A stretch of DNA of 64,000 bases from Excoecaria cochinchinensis (GCA_947683425.1 CANTUQ010000106.1:4674001-4738000); one strand, 5' to 3'. Shown: positions 1 through 15,300, counted from the first letter of the stretch. Made by a program: numbers and translations. Notes: generated by a model not told the origin, from the letters alone.

Positions 1-8
1 ATCTCTAG

Positions 9-3000
9 GGGCCTGTTGCTGGTTACCGTAGTGTCTTGAGAACTTTTATTTCTGCATTCATTGCGTCATATGAAATTAATCTACAGGTAACTGCTGCTGT
101 TCTATGTTTGGGATAGTTTCTATGTCATTTATTTTGACCCCCTTTTTTTTTTCTATTTTATGTTTATTTGGTTGCTTTATCTATCTGAAGTTGGAAGACA
201 ATACCCTTAATCTCATATTGGATATTCTTTGCAAAATCTATCGAAATGAGGTCCGTATATGTTTCTGTTGTCATCAGCTGTTAATTTATATTTATTGTTA
301 ATCGTTTATTGATCAGTGAGACTCTTGCACATGGACTCGCAGGAGTCACTTTGCAGTCAATTTTGGGACAGAGAAAGTTTTATTGATGGCCCTATTCGGT
401 GTCTTCTTTGCAACTTAGAAGGTGAATTTCCCTTCAGGACTGCCGAACTTATTCGCCTTTTATCATCCCTTTGTGAAGGAAGTTGGCCAGCAGAATGTGT
501 GTAAGTGGATTTTCTTTAGTTTGTGTTGTTCATGTGGACAGAACTTTTTGATGGATGCTAGCATGTAAAATTCATAGTAGGAAAGGGTGGTTATCCAACA
601 ATGCTTGTGGCTTTCACACATTGTGTTTGTTAAAAGTTTACAAGTGGATGTGATGAGTGTTTTGTGATCCTACTGATCTTCATGTAGAAAATAGGAACAA
701 AAAGTATGTTCTTAAAGGACTCAAGATAGTTTTAAATTTATTTATTAAATTCCTACTCTCTAATGGCGAAGGAAAGAAGAAATATAAATTGGTTCCTCCA
801 TCTAAGAGTGGCACGGACCAACATTAGGACCTTGATGTGCCTATTTGAAGGAGTAACTTACATACTGGATCAGATTGGTTCCTATATGACCTCTAACCAA
901 TAGCTGATACTATGCATGCAACCCATTTCTTTCTCCCCTTACCTAGAAGCCCTTTGGACAAAGACTAATGATCTTTTACTTTATTTAGTGGGCATCGCGT
1001 GCTTATACATTTTTTTTTCTCTTGCAAACAGGTATAACTTTCTTGATAAATCTGTTGGTATATCATCCTTGTTTGAAATTACCAGTGAATCCCTGGTGGA
1101 CAATGTCTCACAAATTGTTGAGACTCACCTGCCATTACATGTTCCTGGGGTGGAAGGTTTGTTTATTCCTGGCAAAACTCGTGGACATGTCTTGAAAGTT
1201 ATTAGTGGGGATACTGCTCTTGTACGTTGGGAGGTAAATGCAGAAATGCTTCTGTAAACTTGCCTAATATTTTCTTAGTTGGTGTCTTTTTCAATTCTCT
1301 CTCTAGCTCAATAGAATTGGTATGACTTCAGGCATATTATGTTAAGATACTAGATGTTGAATATGTTGACTGCTATGATTGTGTGATTATGTCTACTAGA
1401 ATTGTGATTTTGTGATTGTACACTGGCTGTATACTTGGTGTAGTTTCTTGTTAAGATGCAAAATTATATATTTGTTAGAGGATATTGTACAGCTCTAGGA
1501 TTATCTTTCCTCTATAGTTAGCTTGATTATAGGTAGCTGATTTTAGGCTATCATATATTGACTTTCCTTTGCTAGCTTTCTTGTATTTGTATATATACCT
1601 ATTGTTTCTTGAATGTAATCATCAGAAAAACTTCTCAATCTTGTGTTTAATCACATACCATGTCTTGGATTTGTCAAAAGAAACAGGCATGTTAGATTGT
1701 AAGGCTATGGACACTGCCAAAGATCTCAGTGTTAAGCTTGTTCCTAGATAGGGGAGCCATTAAAAGACCCTAAATGATATCGAAAATTAGGTGGAAGACT
1801 AAACTATTTGACACTTATACGACTAGATATTTCATTTGCTGTAATTTTGGTGAGTTAGTTTCTCTAAACTCCCTATAGTAATCATTGGGATTAGGGGGTG
1901 AGCAAAAAAAACAGAATTTTTGGTTAATCTGAAAATTAGTCTGAAACCGAATCAATTTTAGGTTAATCCAAAAAAGAAAAAGAAATTTTAGGGTTATGGT
2001 TTTATGTTTAGAAACTGATGGTCAACCGTTAGTCAATGATCAATCATTTTATATCCATTTTATATGTTAGGTGTTTAATTTTTTATTATTATAAATATTA
2101 TGATATATGACTTTTTAAAGTATTATTATAATTCATATTTTTAGTAAATATACATTAAAATTTTCTTTTTATTACAATTATTTATTTGTTGCATGTGTAT
2201 AATGAGTACTATATTGTTAGCTTTATGTTGAATATATTCAATTATTATAATTAATTTTGAAAATTTTGTTTTTCTTTTGATTTTTTTTAGTGGATATTAT
2301 ATTTGATTTGTATTTTCATTTTGAAGTATTTTTAACTATTAAAAACAACATTATAGTTTGTCTACTTTAAATAAATTTACATGTGAATTTTTTAATGGTT
2401 AATTAATAAACTGATTCTAAAAAAGGAGATAAAAATCAAAATCGATATAGCGGTTAATCGAAATTAATGGGTTGATAACATAAAATTTTTAATGTATCGG
2501 TTAACTAGTCATGTTCACCCCTAATTGGAACATAGTTATTCACATTTCCATATACATTAAAGGGGCTTCGGTAGAAGGATTATTTGCATTCACAGATTGT
2601 TGAATACTGTGATGTGGATTGGGCAAGCTCTCTCTCAAATAGGTGGTCTAATTTAGGTTATTGTATTTGTTGTTTATAAAAGGAAAGGTTCCAATAGTAA
2701 ATAAGGGTAGAGAAAGTTAAGTTAGTTATGCTAAAAAGGTTACTGTACCACTTTTTATCAAGCTGGCAAAGAATTTGAGTCTGTTATACGTCTCCTTGGT
2801 TGCTTGTACAGCTTAGCATATTTACTTTTGCTTTTCTATATGTAACTGAATTTCCTTTTGGGACCACTATCAGAAGAATATACAAAATTACTTTCTCTCC
2901 AATTCTCTTTCCTCTCTCTCCTATTATGTTTCTCTTTTGTCTCCGTCCTAACAATATTATGATTGGAGGTAATTTGATTTCTTGAAAAGTAAGAAGCAAG

Positions 3001-6000
3001 ATGTGGTTGACAAGCTAAGTGCAAAAGTAGGGTATTGAGCCATGGTTCTTGCAACATGTGAACTCATCTGCTTGAAAAAACTTTAAGAATTAAGATGGAA
3101 AGAAGTTAAAAGCATGAAGTTGATATGAAACAATCAAGTTGCTCTACACATTGCCTCTGATATAGTTTTTCATGAAAGAACCAATCATATAGAAATTGAT
3201 TGCCACTTTATTAGATAATGAAGATTTTTTTTCATCATGAAGATGTTGAGGAAGTTTTTGATTACTTTTTTTAATATTAACAATCAATTTAGATAGTTAT
3301 TTATACATTAGAATTTAAGCCTAACTAGGAAAGAAACAAGAAAGGCAATAATATTAAATCTCTACAAATTAGGAACTAGATATATCTGTCAACATTCCTC
3401 CTCAAGTTGGTGCAAAGATATCACATGTCCAATTTGCACAACAAGGTATGAAAGGTTCGATTGTTGAGTCATTTTGTAAACACATTAGCTAGTTACTTTT
3501 CTGATGACATGAAACAAACTCAAGGCACCATTTGTAAGCTTTTCCTCGATGAAGTGCCGATCAATTTCAATATGTTTTGTCTGGTCATGCTGAACAAGAT
3601 TATAAGCTATTCTGATGGCGGATTTGTTGTTATAATATAAGGATAGTCTCATTTTTTCATATAGTCTCAATTCTTTTAATAGCTTTCCCAGCCAAAGTTC
3701 ACAAACACCTTGAGCCACCCCTGTATTCTGCTTCAGTACTCGATCTAGCAACTACACTTTGCTTCTTGCTTCTCCAAGTAACTAAGTTTTCTCTTACAAG
3801 CTTACAATAGCTAGATGTAGATCTTCTGTCATCTAGAGATTCAACCCAATCTGCATTTGTAAAGGCTTCTATTTGGAGTTGAGCATGTTTGGAGAAAAGA
3901 AGACATTTTCCTATGGCAGACTTCAAATACTGCAAAATGCAAAAGACAGCTTGCATGTGAGAATCTTGTGGATCATGCATAAATTGACTCACCAAGCTAA
4001 TTGAATAGGCTATGTCTAGCCTAGTGTGGAAGAGATAAATGAGTCTTCCAACCAACTTTTGATATCTCTCCTTATCAACTAACTTTCCAACTTCTACTTG
4101 TAGCTTGTGGTTGTTCTCAAGAAGCGATTCTGCTGCTTTGCAATTTGTCATACCAGTTTTTTTCAAGAGATTCGAGATATATTTTCTCTGAGAAATAAAT
4201 ATTTCCTTTCTCAAATTACTGAGTGAACAGCTTTTTCAATTGGGCCATCTCCTATTTGTCATCTTCTATCATTACTATATCATCAACATAAACTATGAGG
4301 AGTGAGTTTACCCTTATTATGCCTTATAAAAAGAGTATGATTAGTATTGCTTTGTTGACAGCCAAAAGAGATCATGGCCTTGCTGAATCTATGCCTTGCT
4401 GAATCTATCAAATCATGCTCTAGGAGATTGCTTCATTTCGTACAAGCCTTTCTTCAATCTACATACCTTCCTTTGGCTAAGTTCATCATAAAAAAAAGAG
4501 GAATCTTCATATATACTTCTTCCAAGTTTTCATGAAGAAATGCATTTTTTACATCAAACTGTTGTAAGTCCCAATCAAGATTAGTTGCGCAGGATAACGA
4601 AATTCTGACTGTGTTCATTTTAGCAACATGTGCAACTGTCTCAGAGTAATCCACTCGATAAGTTTGAGTGAATCCTATAGCCACCAATCTAGCTTTGAAC
4701 CTCTCAATTGAACCATCATCTTTATGTTTTATAGAAAAAACCCATTTGCAACCAACCAATTTCTTGTTTGGTGGAGAAGTAACTAGTTCACAAGTCTCAT
4801 TTTTAGACAAAGCTTTTATTTCTTCAATCATAGCTTGCTTCCACTTAGGATCTGTAAAAACTTTTCTTCAATCCTGTGGAATATACACAGAGGAAATAGA
4901 CAAGGCAAATGCTTTATAGGAGGGGAATAAAGAATCATAGGAGCCAAAGTTAGAGGATGTTCACTTTTTCTGTGAGCAATAGGCATGTCCAAATTGTTTT
5001 AATACAAATGCTATTGTCTGCTTGACTAGGACGCTAAGCTATTCATTCAAGAAGAGAAAATTTTTGATATCTATCTGAATTTTCAGAAAGCAATATCATT
5101 CCCCTTCCTTTTCCTTTCCAATAAATGCAATTTTTTTTTAATTTTTTTTCTCTTTGCAGTATGCACAGTCTGGGATGCTCATCCTGATTCTGCGTCTGGC
5201 CCAAGAGCTGTATTTGGAGAGCAACAGTGAAGTTCGTCTCACTGTTGACCTTATTAGTCGAATGGTTTGTTTCAACAAGGTAATTTTATATAGTTACCAC
5301 TATTTAAACATTTAAGAATAAGGCTGTGGTATCTTGTTGGGTCTACTACTGGACTCAGGCTTCATTCCTTTCTGGCAAGATATTCTCATGTGTTGATTTT
5401 CCAGGCTGTAACTTTTTCTTTGATGAACATTGGCAACTCCTTTTTTGTTCAAGAACCTGGAACAAATAGACAGGTGGAAAGGAATTTGTGGTAATTAACT
5501 GATGCCACTACTTTTGTCTTTCTTCATTCTCGTCTTGTATATTCTCATTCCATTTTTGTTTATGGTTTGTTTATGATTTAGTCTTTCGTTGGCTTTATCT
5601 CTGATTGACTCTTTTTTATCTACCTAATTTCACTGCAGGGTGGTTGAAGTTATCTGCTCTGTCATAAAAAATTCTTTTCCTGATTCTGACGGGGCTGCAG
5701 TAGTGTCCATGTGTATTAATATTTTGGCAAAGATGTTGAAATGGTAATTTAATCCCTAGTTTTGTTGGCGATTCTTTGTTAATTCCAATATCGTACTCCC
5801 TTCATCCTATAAATATAGATCTAGTTTCCTTTTTAATTTGTCCATAATATAGTCTACTTTCCTTATTTATATTGTAGTTAACTTGTTAAATTTCCAATTT
5901 GTCCCTATTTAATGTGCCTTTTTATCAGAAACCATGGATTATTATTTCTTGGTTTACCACTATACCCCTAATATATGTGGTGAAATATTAGGAAAAATTC

Positions 6001-6234
6001 ACAGTTCCAACTATATTGACTAATTTTTTTTAATTCATATGAAAATTGAAACAAAAGTATATTGTAGGATGGAGGGAATTTTTGTTTTGTTTTGTTTTGT
6101 TTTTTTTTGTTTTTTTTTTTTTTTTATAAAAGCATTTACATTTCTTTCTGCAGTTATGATTAACAAAACTGTAAATAGTAGAAAATACAAAATATTTGTG
6201 TGAATGCTTTATGCCCTATCTCAGGCTTACTCTT

Positions 6235-6301
<67 letters not shown>

Positions 6302-9300
6302 ACAGATTGTGTGCCATAATTATAGCTACAACAATTACATCCCTTAATTACAGCAGAAACATTCATCTAAGAAAGGTGAGTATTTTAATATAGATTACAG
6401 GTATAATATTAGTTACACATTGGTATAATATCAGTTACACATTGAAAGCTGGCGTTGACATCTCCCCTCAAATTGATGCTAGGGAATCAAATAGCAGCAA
6501 TTTGTTAACCAAGAATTGATGCCGAGCAGAAGGGAGCGCTTTTGTCAAAATATCTGCATTTTGTTGGTCTGTAAAAAGATGAGGAAGAGTTATAACACTG
6601 TTGTCGAAAGCTTCACGAATATAATGACAGTCGACTTTGATGTGTTTGGTGCGCTCATGATAGACAGGATTCGCTACAATCCGAATAGCACTTGTGTTGT
6701 CAGCATGCAAAGGAGTAGGTAATGATTGAGAATAATCCAACTCAGAGAGCAAACCACGCAGTCAAGTAATTTCAGAACATGTGGCAGACATGGCACGATA
6801 TTCTGCCTCTGTGGAGGACTTAGAGACTCTTTCTTGTTTCTTTCATTTCCAAGAAATCAAGGCATTACCCAAGTACACACACCAGCCAGTAGTAGAACGT
6901 CTTGTATCAGGGCAGCCAGCTCAATCAAAATCACTATAGGCAACAAGATTTAGTAGAGACCCAACTGGAAAGAAAAGCCCACGAGTAGTAGTGCGAAGAA
7001 GATAACAAATAATTCGTTTAACAGTTGCCATATGTCAATGACATGGAGATGACATAAATTGACTCACCAAATTGACTGCAAAAGATATATTTGGTCGAGT
7101 TATAGTCAAGTAAACCAGACTCCCAACTAAACGTCGGTATAGTGTTGGATTTTGGAGGAGATCACCTTCATCTTTTCTATGTTTGACGTTAACTTCCATA
7201 GGAGTAGTAACAGGGTCAGAATTCTGTAAACCTGCTAACTCAATGATGTCTCGAAGATACTGACGTTGATTTACAAAGATTCCTTTGTTGGTTCTATGAA
7301 CTTCAAGACCCAAAAAATAAGCAAGGGAGCCAAGATCTTTCATATGAAAAGAAGCATGAAGAGAGTCTTTAAGTTGCTGAATTGCACCAACGTTAGTACG
7401 AGTAATCAAAATATCATCTACATAGACAAGTAAAGTAACAATACCCACAGAAGTCTGTTGCCAAAACAGTGATGGATCATATTGGCTTTGCACAAAGGAC
7501 AAATCAAGGAGAGTTTGCCGAAACTTGTCAAACCAAGCACGAGGAGCTTGTTTCAACCCACATAATGAATGCTTCAAGCGACAAACATCATTAGCAGCAG
7601 TATGTAAGCCTGGAGGAGGACGCAGATAAATAATTTCTTGAAGATCCCCATGAAGGAACGTGTTTTTGACATCCATTTGGTGAATGGGCCAATCTTGAGA
7701 AGCTGCAATGGCCAAAATTGTTCGAACAGTAGTCATCTTTGCAACTGGAGCAAAGGTTTCCGCATAATCAACCCCATATTCTTGGTGATTTCCAAGAGCC
7801 ACCAAGTGAGCCTTACATCGATCAAATGACCCATCAGATTTAACTTTTACAGAGAATACCCATTTGCAGTCAATTGGGGTGACGGAAGAAGGACAAGATA
7901 TAATATCCCAAGTATTATTAATTTGCAAGGCATCAAGTTCCTCTTGAACGGCATTTCTCCAACAATAATATTTCATAGCTTCTGAGTAAGATTTAGGAAT
8001 AACAATAAAAAAGATGGTAGCAGCAAAAGATTTATGAGTTCCAAACCGCTCTGGAGAATAGCCATACCTGTTTGGAGGTGCGTGTGGACCTCCGCAATGG
8101 TGGTGGCTCCAAATCAGAAGCTGATGGAGGAGTTGACCCTGGTGGAGGATCTGCAGAACAAACTTCTTCCCTCTTACATCTTGTATAGACAATACCAGGC
8201 CAAAAACGAGTGATAAGAGCCTGAGTATTAGTTGGAGAGGAAGTGGGCTCATGTGAAAAAGCGAGGAGTGAGTGTGTAGGGACATCAGTAGTGGTAGTAC
8301 AAGCAAGGAAAAAATATTGTTCAAAAAAATGACATTACGAGAAATACGAATTCGGCGAGTGGAAGGATCAAAGCACATAAAACTTTTTTGGTGAGGAGGA
8401 TATCCTAGAAAAGCACATTTCACAGATTGAGGGGTGAGCTTATTCCGTTCATGAGAAGGAAGGAAAACAAAACATACGCAGCCAAAAGGGTGTAAATGAG
8501 TATATTAAGGTGGTTGACCATATAACAAAAAATATGGTGTTTGATGATTAAGAGTGGATGAAGGGAGACGATTAACAAGATGAACAGCAATAGTCAAAGC
8601 TTCAGTCCAAAATTGTGAGGGAACTGAAGAATCGATAAGTAAGGAATGCACTACATCAAGATGATGGCGATTTTTTCTTTCAGCCACGCCATTCTGTTGT
8701 GGTGTATAAGGACAAGTGCGTTGAGAAATAATCCCTTTATCTTGGAGAAATTTTTGGAATTGTTCTGACATGTATTCACCCGCAGAATCATAATGTAAAA
8801 TTTTGATGCTTTGGGAAAATTGATTTTCAATTAAAGCTAAAAAATTTTGAAAAGCATCAAAAACTTCAAATTTAGGACGTAGGAAGTAAATCCAAGTAAA
8901 GCGACTATGATCGTCGATAAAAGTGACAAAGTACTTGTACTGAGCATGAGATATAACCGGTGAAATTCCCCATACATCACTGTGTATTAAATCAAAACAT
9001 TGAGAAGAATGAGAGTCACGAGAAGGAAAAGGTGGAGTTTTGCTTTTAGCCATTTTGCAACTAGAACAATCAAAGATGACATCATGAGAAGAAACTTGAA
9101 TTTTATTGCCTAACATCCCAGACTTTAACATGTATGAAAGAGTTCTATCATTTGGATGACCTAATTTAACATGCCATAGCTTGAAGTTAGGCTTAACAGA
9201 AGTAGAAAGAAAAGAACACTCATAGGTAGGCTTGGTTGTTTTAGTAACTTGAAGAGGAAAGAGTCTGCCCATTTTAGGTCCTTCCGCTATTGTCGTCCCC

Positions 9301-12300
9301 GACACCAGCTCCTGCACAACACAACCATAGGGAGAGAAAGCAACTTTACAATTATTTTCAACCATTTGTCCTACAGACAGTAAATTAGTAGATAAACCAG
9401 GGGCAATAAATGCATGTTTCATAGGTGCAGAGGAAGAAATATCACCAATTGCAGTGATAGGAATATTATTCCCATTAGATGTCTCAATTTGCAAATCTCC
9501 ATCATATTTTTTGTCATTAATAAGATTACCAGCGGATGGAGTCATGTGATTTAAAGCAGTTGAATCAAAAAACCAAATCTTGGAAAGAGGTATTTTTATC
9601 AGTAAGACCCAAAGCAGAAAGAGCTGAAATAACCATTTGCTGAACATTTTCTTGAGCAATGGATGAGGCTGCTGATTGAGTGAAAACACTTTCTGTTGGC
9701 GATTCTGGTATAGTATTGATAGTAGAAGTGTGAAAAGCACGTGGATTGTGATTCTGTGGACGTTTCCTGCATTTGCAAATAATATGCCCCTTGATTTTGC
9801 AGTGGTTACAAAATTTTTTGGAACATTGATTTGCAATATGGCCATATCCCTTACAACTATAACACTGAGTTTTGCTCATGTCCCGAGCTCGTTTCCCTTG
9901 AGTTGCATATGCAACATTAAGAATATTGGTGGAATTCCGTTGTTGTTCCATAGTGACTTGTGTCAAGTGGCGTTGCTCTTCCCTAATAAGTTCATTCAAA
10001 CACAAATCCAAGGATGGAGGAGGAGCGTACAGCAGAAAATTAGAACGCACAGATTCAAATTCAGGTCTGAGTTCCATCAAGAATTGATCCCGCTGACTAG
10101 TTTGATGAAGTTTCTGAAAAGCTTCTAAAGCGGCAGCTGGAATGGAAGCATAAATAATATTAGTATATTCAGTCTATAAAGTGATAAAATCTGTGTAATA
10201 ATCTTGAATTGACAGATTCCCTTGATTGTAAATTGAAATCTCATATTCCAGTTGAAAGCATCGAGCCGAGCTGTTCTGGTCATATACTTTCTTGAGATAA
10301 TTCCACATAGCTTTGGCTGTCTGGTAAGGTCGTAAATTGACAACAATGGAGGGGTCCATAGTTTGCAATAACCAACTCTTGACATGAGCATCTTTGGCTG
10401 CCCACTCTGCAGCTTTGGTCGGATCCGCTGGCTTGCTGTCTGTACCATCAATGAGGCCCCATAATTCTTTCCCTTGAACATATATCTGAAATTGAAATTC
10501 CCAAGCAAAATAGTTCTTGCCGGAAAACTTGATGCAAGCAATATCTGATTTTTCCATGTAGGTAATTCTATTGGAGCAGCAAAAGAAAAGTTCTAAAAAA
10601 AACCTTCAACCAAGAAACACAAGAAGAAAACCAATGAAGGAGATTAGCAAGGAACCCGAAAGGCTTTGATACCATAACAAAACTGTAAATAATAGAAAAT
10701 ACAAAATATTTGTGTGAATGCTCTATACCCTATCCCAGGCTTACTCTTCAATATATATATATGATATGTACAACAGATTGTGTGCCATAATTATAGCTAC
10801 AGCAATTACATCCCTTAATTATATCAGAAACACTCATTTAAGAAAGGTAAATATTTCAATATAGATTACAGGTATAATATCAGTTACACATTGGTATAAT
10901 ATCAGTTACACATTGAAAGCTGGCATTGACAATGATATCAGGGTCCTGTAACTCTTAAGAAACTATTGCTATACTAGCTTATTAGCAATTTAAAAATTCA
11001 CTGTTTTCTTGAGAATAATTTGTTTGTTTGTGAGGCTCATAAGATATGATCTAAGTCATTAATGTACTATTGCTTTCCCTTGTTGAGTAGCGCTCCATCT
11101 CATGTAGCTGCTGTTTCGCTGAAAACAAACATTTTCGAGATGACGCTGAAGACAAGTATGTTCAATGTTGGCTGTGGTGGTTTATCAAGGTAAGAATCAA
11201 GATCAAATGTTTATAATACTTGGCAGTCCCAAGACAACTTGGAAGCCTGTGTATCTGTAATGAACTTAGTTGTGGAATGTTTGACCAGAAAAAAAAATTG
11301 TGGATTGTTATTACATGCTTTTCATGACTATGTCCAACTTTTTTTTTTATTTATTTTTTATTTCTGGCTTGATTGCTTATGTTAGTGCCTTTCTTTAATT
11401 GTTATTATTGGAAGATTTGTCTGTACAGGATCAATATCTCTTAATTTTTTGGAAACAGATAATAATTTATTCTAGTTATGCTATCAGTTCTGCATTTTCT
11501 GGACTGTTTGTTGGCAAAAGGAGAAGGATGGATTCAGAGATATCAATATAAGTTTTGGCCATATGCATAATAGAACAGACTCTTAATTTCCTACTTTACC
11601 TGTCTTTACAGTCTTGTACTTAGTTAATTAGAGTACATTTTCAAATTTGGTGATCTTGTTTCAAAATTATTTGCTGTATGACTTGTTCTATAATTTGTTA
11701 ACATGGAGGATTGATCAAGTTGACCTCCTTTCTGGGAGTAGGCTAGGTCAAGATGAAAATATTAGGTGCACTAGGCAGTTAATTATATTGTTGCCCTCCT
11801 CTTTTGCTTTGATCTGTTTTAGAGTTATTTTCTCCTTTTGAGAATATATGAATTGTAATTTCTGGAAAAATGCATAGTTCCAGCATGTCGTTTGACCTTG
11901 TTACCTAATTCTATCCCACTCTGTTTCTTCCAGTGGATCGTGTTTAATTTCTGGAAAACTGGCCAAATTGCTTTTAATAGATGCTGAGCAGAATGAATAT
12001 GACAATCCATTGGCAATATCAGGTATATTTATTGTATATTTCTTGCTTTCATGTATGTTATGGAAATCTTATAGATGCTATAAGCATCCTATATATCCCC
12101 GTTGATGTGTTCACGATGCATGTATCTACATCTTTTCTTCTATTTTCCATCTCCTGCACCTTGTGATGGTGTTTTTCTGAACCATTGTGATTATGGATGA
12201 ATGTTAATGAACAAATTTTCTTAGTTAGTGGACTGTGACTTGAATGATGATATGTAGATATGTTTATTTAAATTCCTCTGTTACTTGAATTTTTCATGAC

Positions 12301-15300
12301 GGCTGAAAGAGGAATGTTTGGTTGCTCTTGTGAAATTTGATATATACAAGGATGAAAAGACCCTTTCAAATCCATCTTTTCCAGAGTAATTTTTACCTTT
12401 CAGAATTTTGAGGTATGAAGAGTTTGAAGTCATCCTTGTAGCTTTTCAACGATGGATGCTATAGGACTGAATCTTTGCATATGTCTTGCGGCCAGCTTGG
12501 CATTGCATTCAGATACTTATTTTTTGTTTATAAATTCTTTTGTGAAGCTGCTCTTCCGAAATTAGTTTTGAAAGAAGCTGGAAAAGCTAGGTTCTCCAAA
12601 AGGTGGTCATGAAATAGCAGCTCTAAGAAATAGAAAAAGAGCAAAGAAAAATAATAAAAAAACCAAAAAGCAGGCTCCAAATTGAGCCCAAAGCAGGGCC
12701 TTAGTGTATCTGTGTATCAGTTGGAGGCAACACCTTGAGAATATTTTAAGATACAAGCTGTGAGAAGAAATTTATGTGATTATGCACTCGGCTAGTGTGG
12801 ATATGTACAGGGAATAAAGAAGTAAAAAAACTCCTTGATATAAGTGGAACAATCTTCCTTCTTTGCCCAGAACACATTATCTTTTATATTACATACCTTA
12901 ATGCTTGATATAGTGAGTGGCAATTAGGAGGGTGCAATAAATATCACTCATATGCCTCTTTTTTTTCCTTGTAAAAATTTGATTATTGTTTAAATAGTTG
13001 TCTGGTTTCTCATTACCCTCTTGCCTTTAGGTCATCTTTATTCATCTATGTTATTGTTTCATTGATAAGTACATTTTGCCATTGTTTCTCTTCTTTTGGT
13101 GTGAGCACAACTTCAGTTGCATTTTTTAGGGTTTTTGTTTTATGCAATTGGTGTACTACGCAGCACCATATATTGTAGCATTTTAAGTTGTAGCTTAACA
13201 AAACATAGTTTCACCTTTGGACTCACTATTACATCTCAAATGTGTTGCTTTTTGTTCTGACTTGAATATGATAAATCCTTGCAGTGCTGGAGTTTACTAT
13301 GCAGCTGGTGGAATCAAGATTAGAAAATGATCTTGTTCTTGCTTTAATTGTTTTCTCTCTGCAGTACATCCTGATTAATCATGAGTACTGGAAATACAAG
13401 GTGAAACATGTTAGATGGAAAGTGACATTGAAGGTAAATTTCCTTTCTCTAACTTCGCTCCTGTGCTTGTTTTATGTCTACGTTGGATACCTTATAAGGT
13501 GTCAACCTGGGGGATTTTATTTGAATAAGCTCCTTATATCTAGAATTGTTTAAATTTAGTTGCTACTCCCAAAGCACAAGCTAGTATTCCTGTTGAGCAG
13601 CTTGGGACTTTTAGCACTAATTCCTCTGAATTAGCTATTTGAGTTTCTTCATTTCTGGGTTGCTGGGTACAGTAACTGTTCTTCTTGGGTCACCGGTTTG
13701 TGACCATTGTCTTGCCTCACCGCCACCACAGGAAGGAGCGCCTCCATCATTCCGGCCTCTCCACGTTTTTCGGTGACCATCCGACCGGCGGTTGAAGCTC
13801 ACGCGCCGATCAAAGAAGTTGTCGTTTCCTCATGCGCCGGCGAGTGGAGGCGCGTGGCTTGTCAGACGGTTCTCCGATTTCTTCTCCGGCGTCGCCTGGG
13901 TATCTCCGACCAGACCGTAGGGTCGGTTTCCTCATATGGTATCTTCTACGGTCTCTCTTCTCAAAAGGTTGTTCCTGCCTCTCACATGCACACTGTTTCT
14001 TGGTGTGGGTTCTGCTTCTCTCTTGCTCTCATGTACACGGGCTTCTATTTCTTTTTGGTAAGGTCTTTTGGCCTTAATCTCTCCTGAAATTATGCTCCAA
14101 CAGGTTCTATCCTGTCTCTATCTTATTTTATTTTCTGCTTCAGTTGAGAAGGTTGAGTATTTTACTTGTGTTGGGAATTCAGTGCCGTCTTGAATTTTAC
14201 ATTGTCTGCTGTGTTTATTTGGAACTGGTTTAAATGGCTGAGAATAGTGATAAGAAGACAGTTACTGAAATTATGATGGGCTCGTCCAAAATTACTGATA
14301 GGAAGTTGACTGAAAGTAGCAATTATGCACAATGGAAAAGAACTATTCGTAGATTTGTGAGTAGTGTAGATTTGGAGGATCATTTAACTAGTAAACCACC
14401 GCCTAAGGATGATGCCGTTAATCGAAAGAAATGGTTAATGGAAGATTATAAGTTGTTTAATCAAATCCAAAATACCTTAGATCTTGCTGTTGATGATGTT
14501 GTGAATCATTGTGATAATGTAAAAGAACTATGGGAATATTTGGAATTTTTGTATGCTTGCAAACAAGATATGTCTCGTGTTCATGACTTATTACTAAAGA
14601 TTTATCGAGCGGAACAAAGAGGTTGTTCGCTGTTTCAATATTATACTGAAGTGAAACAAGGTTTTGAAGAAAAGCGAGCTATGTTTCCTATTGTTGCTGA
14701 CATTAAACAAATGCAAGAACAAGAAGAGCAGATTGTTGTACAATGTTTCTTAGCTGGGTTAGGTTCTGAATATGATGTGGCACGCACACAATTGCTAACT
14801 AGTGAGTCCCTCCCTTCTTTTACTGAAGTTTATGCTCGTTTGCTTCGAGTTTGTAAAGATGGTAATCTGCCTTTTGGTGCGGTGCCCAATGACACAGTGG
14901 CGTTGGTTAGTAATGCTTCGAATAGCATTCGCAGTGGTTCTGCTGGCAGAAACAGTGGCAGCTTGTGTACATGTTATTATTGTGGAGGTGAGGGACATGT
15001 TAAGAAGTATTGCTGGAAATTGAATAGCAAGCCTCCCAAAAATTCGGGTCAGATCAATAAAAGGTTTGCAAATGTAGCTACTCAGGATGGCATCCTACCG
15101 CTTCCACAATCATCCTCACCTTCTGTCACTATTTCAGCGGATGAATATGCTCAGTTAACTGCCAGTTATGATTCCCAGCCGTCATCCTCCGGGACATCAG
15201 CCTCGGCTAATACAGGTAACCCTACTGCATGTCTTTCAGCCTCATCCCGTAGTTGGATTATTGACTCAAGTGCCACTGATCATATGACGGGCACCACAGG

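Larger units (their letters stand above)
3244..5000 (-). mobile_element. 5'-truncated Ty1/copia element (minus strand) with 3' LTR
   Basis: Reading on the minus strand, the element keeps the linker before the reverse transcriptase (from about 4990), reverse transcriptase, RNase H, a polypurine tract (complement of 3395-3412) and a 3' LTR. Gag, protease and integrase are missing, and no 5' LTR was found before the NUP188 exon at 5160. The 5' boundary near 5000 is approximate. It lies in a NUP188 intron, opposite to that gene, and abuts an older plus-strand copia fragment. Confidence 0.75.
6161..10931 (-). mobile_element. Nearly complete Ty1/copia retrotransposon (minus strand)
   Basis: Both LTRs are present (5' LTR 10675-10931 and 3' LTR 6161-6460 in element orientation), flanked by a perfect 5-base target duplication ATGAT (6156-6160 and 10932-10936). 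Between them, on the minus strand, are a primer binding site, gag, protease, integrase, reverse transcriptase, RNase H and a polypurine tract, in copia order. Frames are broken in several places, so it is not autonomous. The LTRs show 15 substitutions outside the TA tract, 14 of them transitions. It sits in the NUP188 intron 5744-11090, opposite to the host gene. Confidence 0.92.

Noticed and set aside
916..1257. A possible alternative start ATG for the exon at 1032 (open frame from 916)
   Set aside because: The phase of the preceding exon and an acceptor at 1030-1031 fit a splice junction; the upstream part is intron.
10662..10674. Possible tRNA gene (TGGTATCAAAGCC)
   Set aside because: Only the 3' end complement of the initiator tRNA is present, next to an LTR. 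It is a primer binding site.
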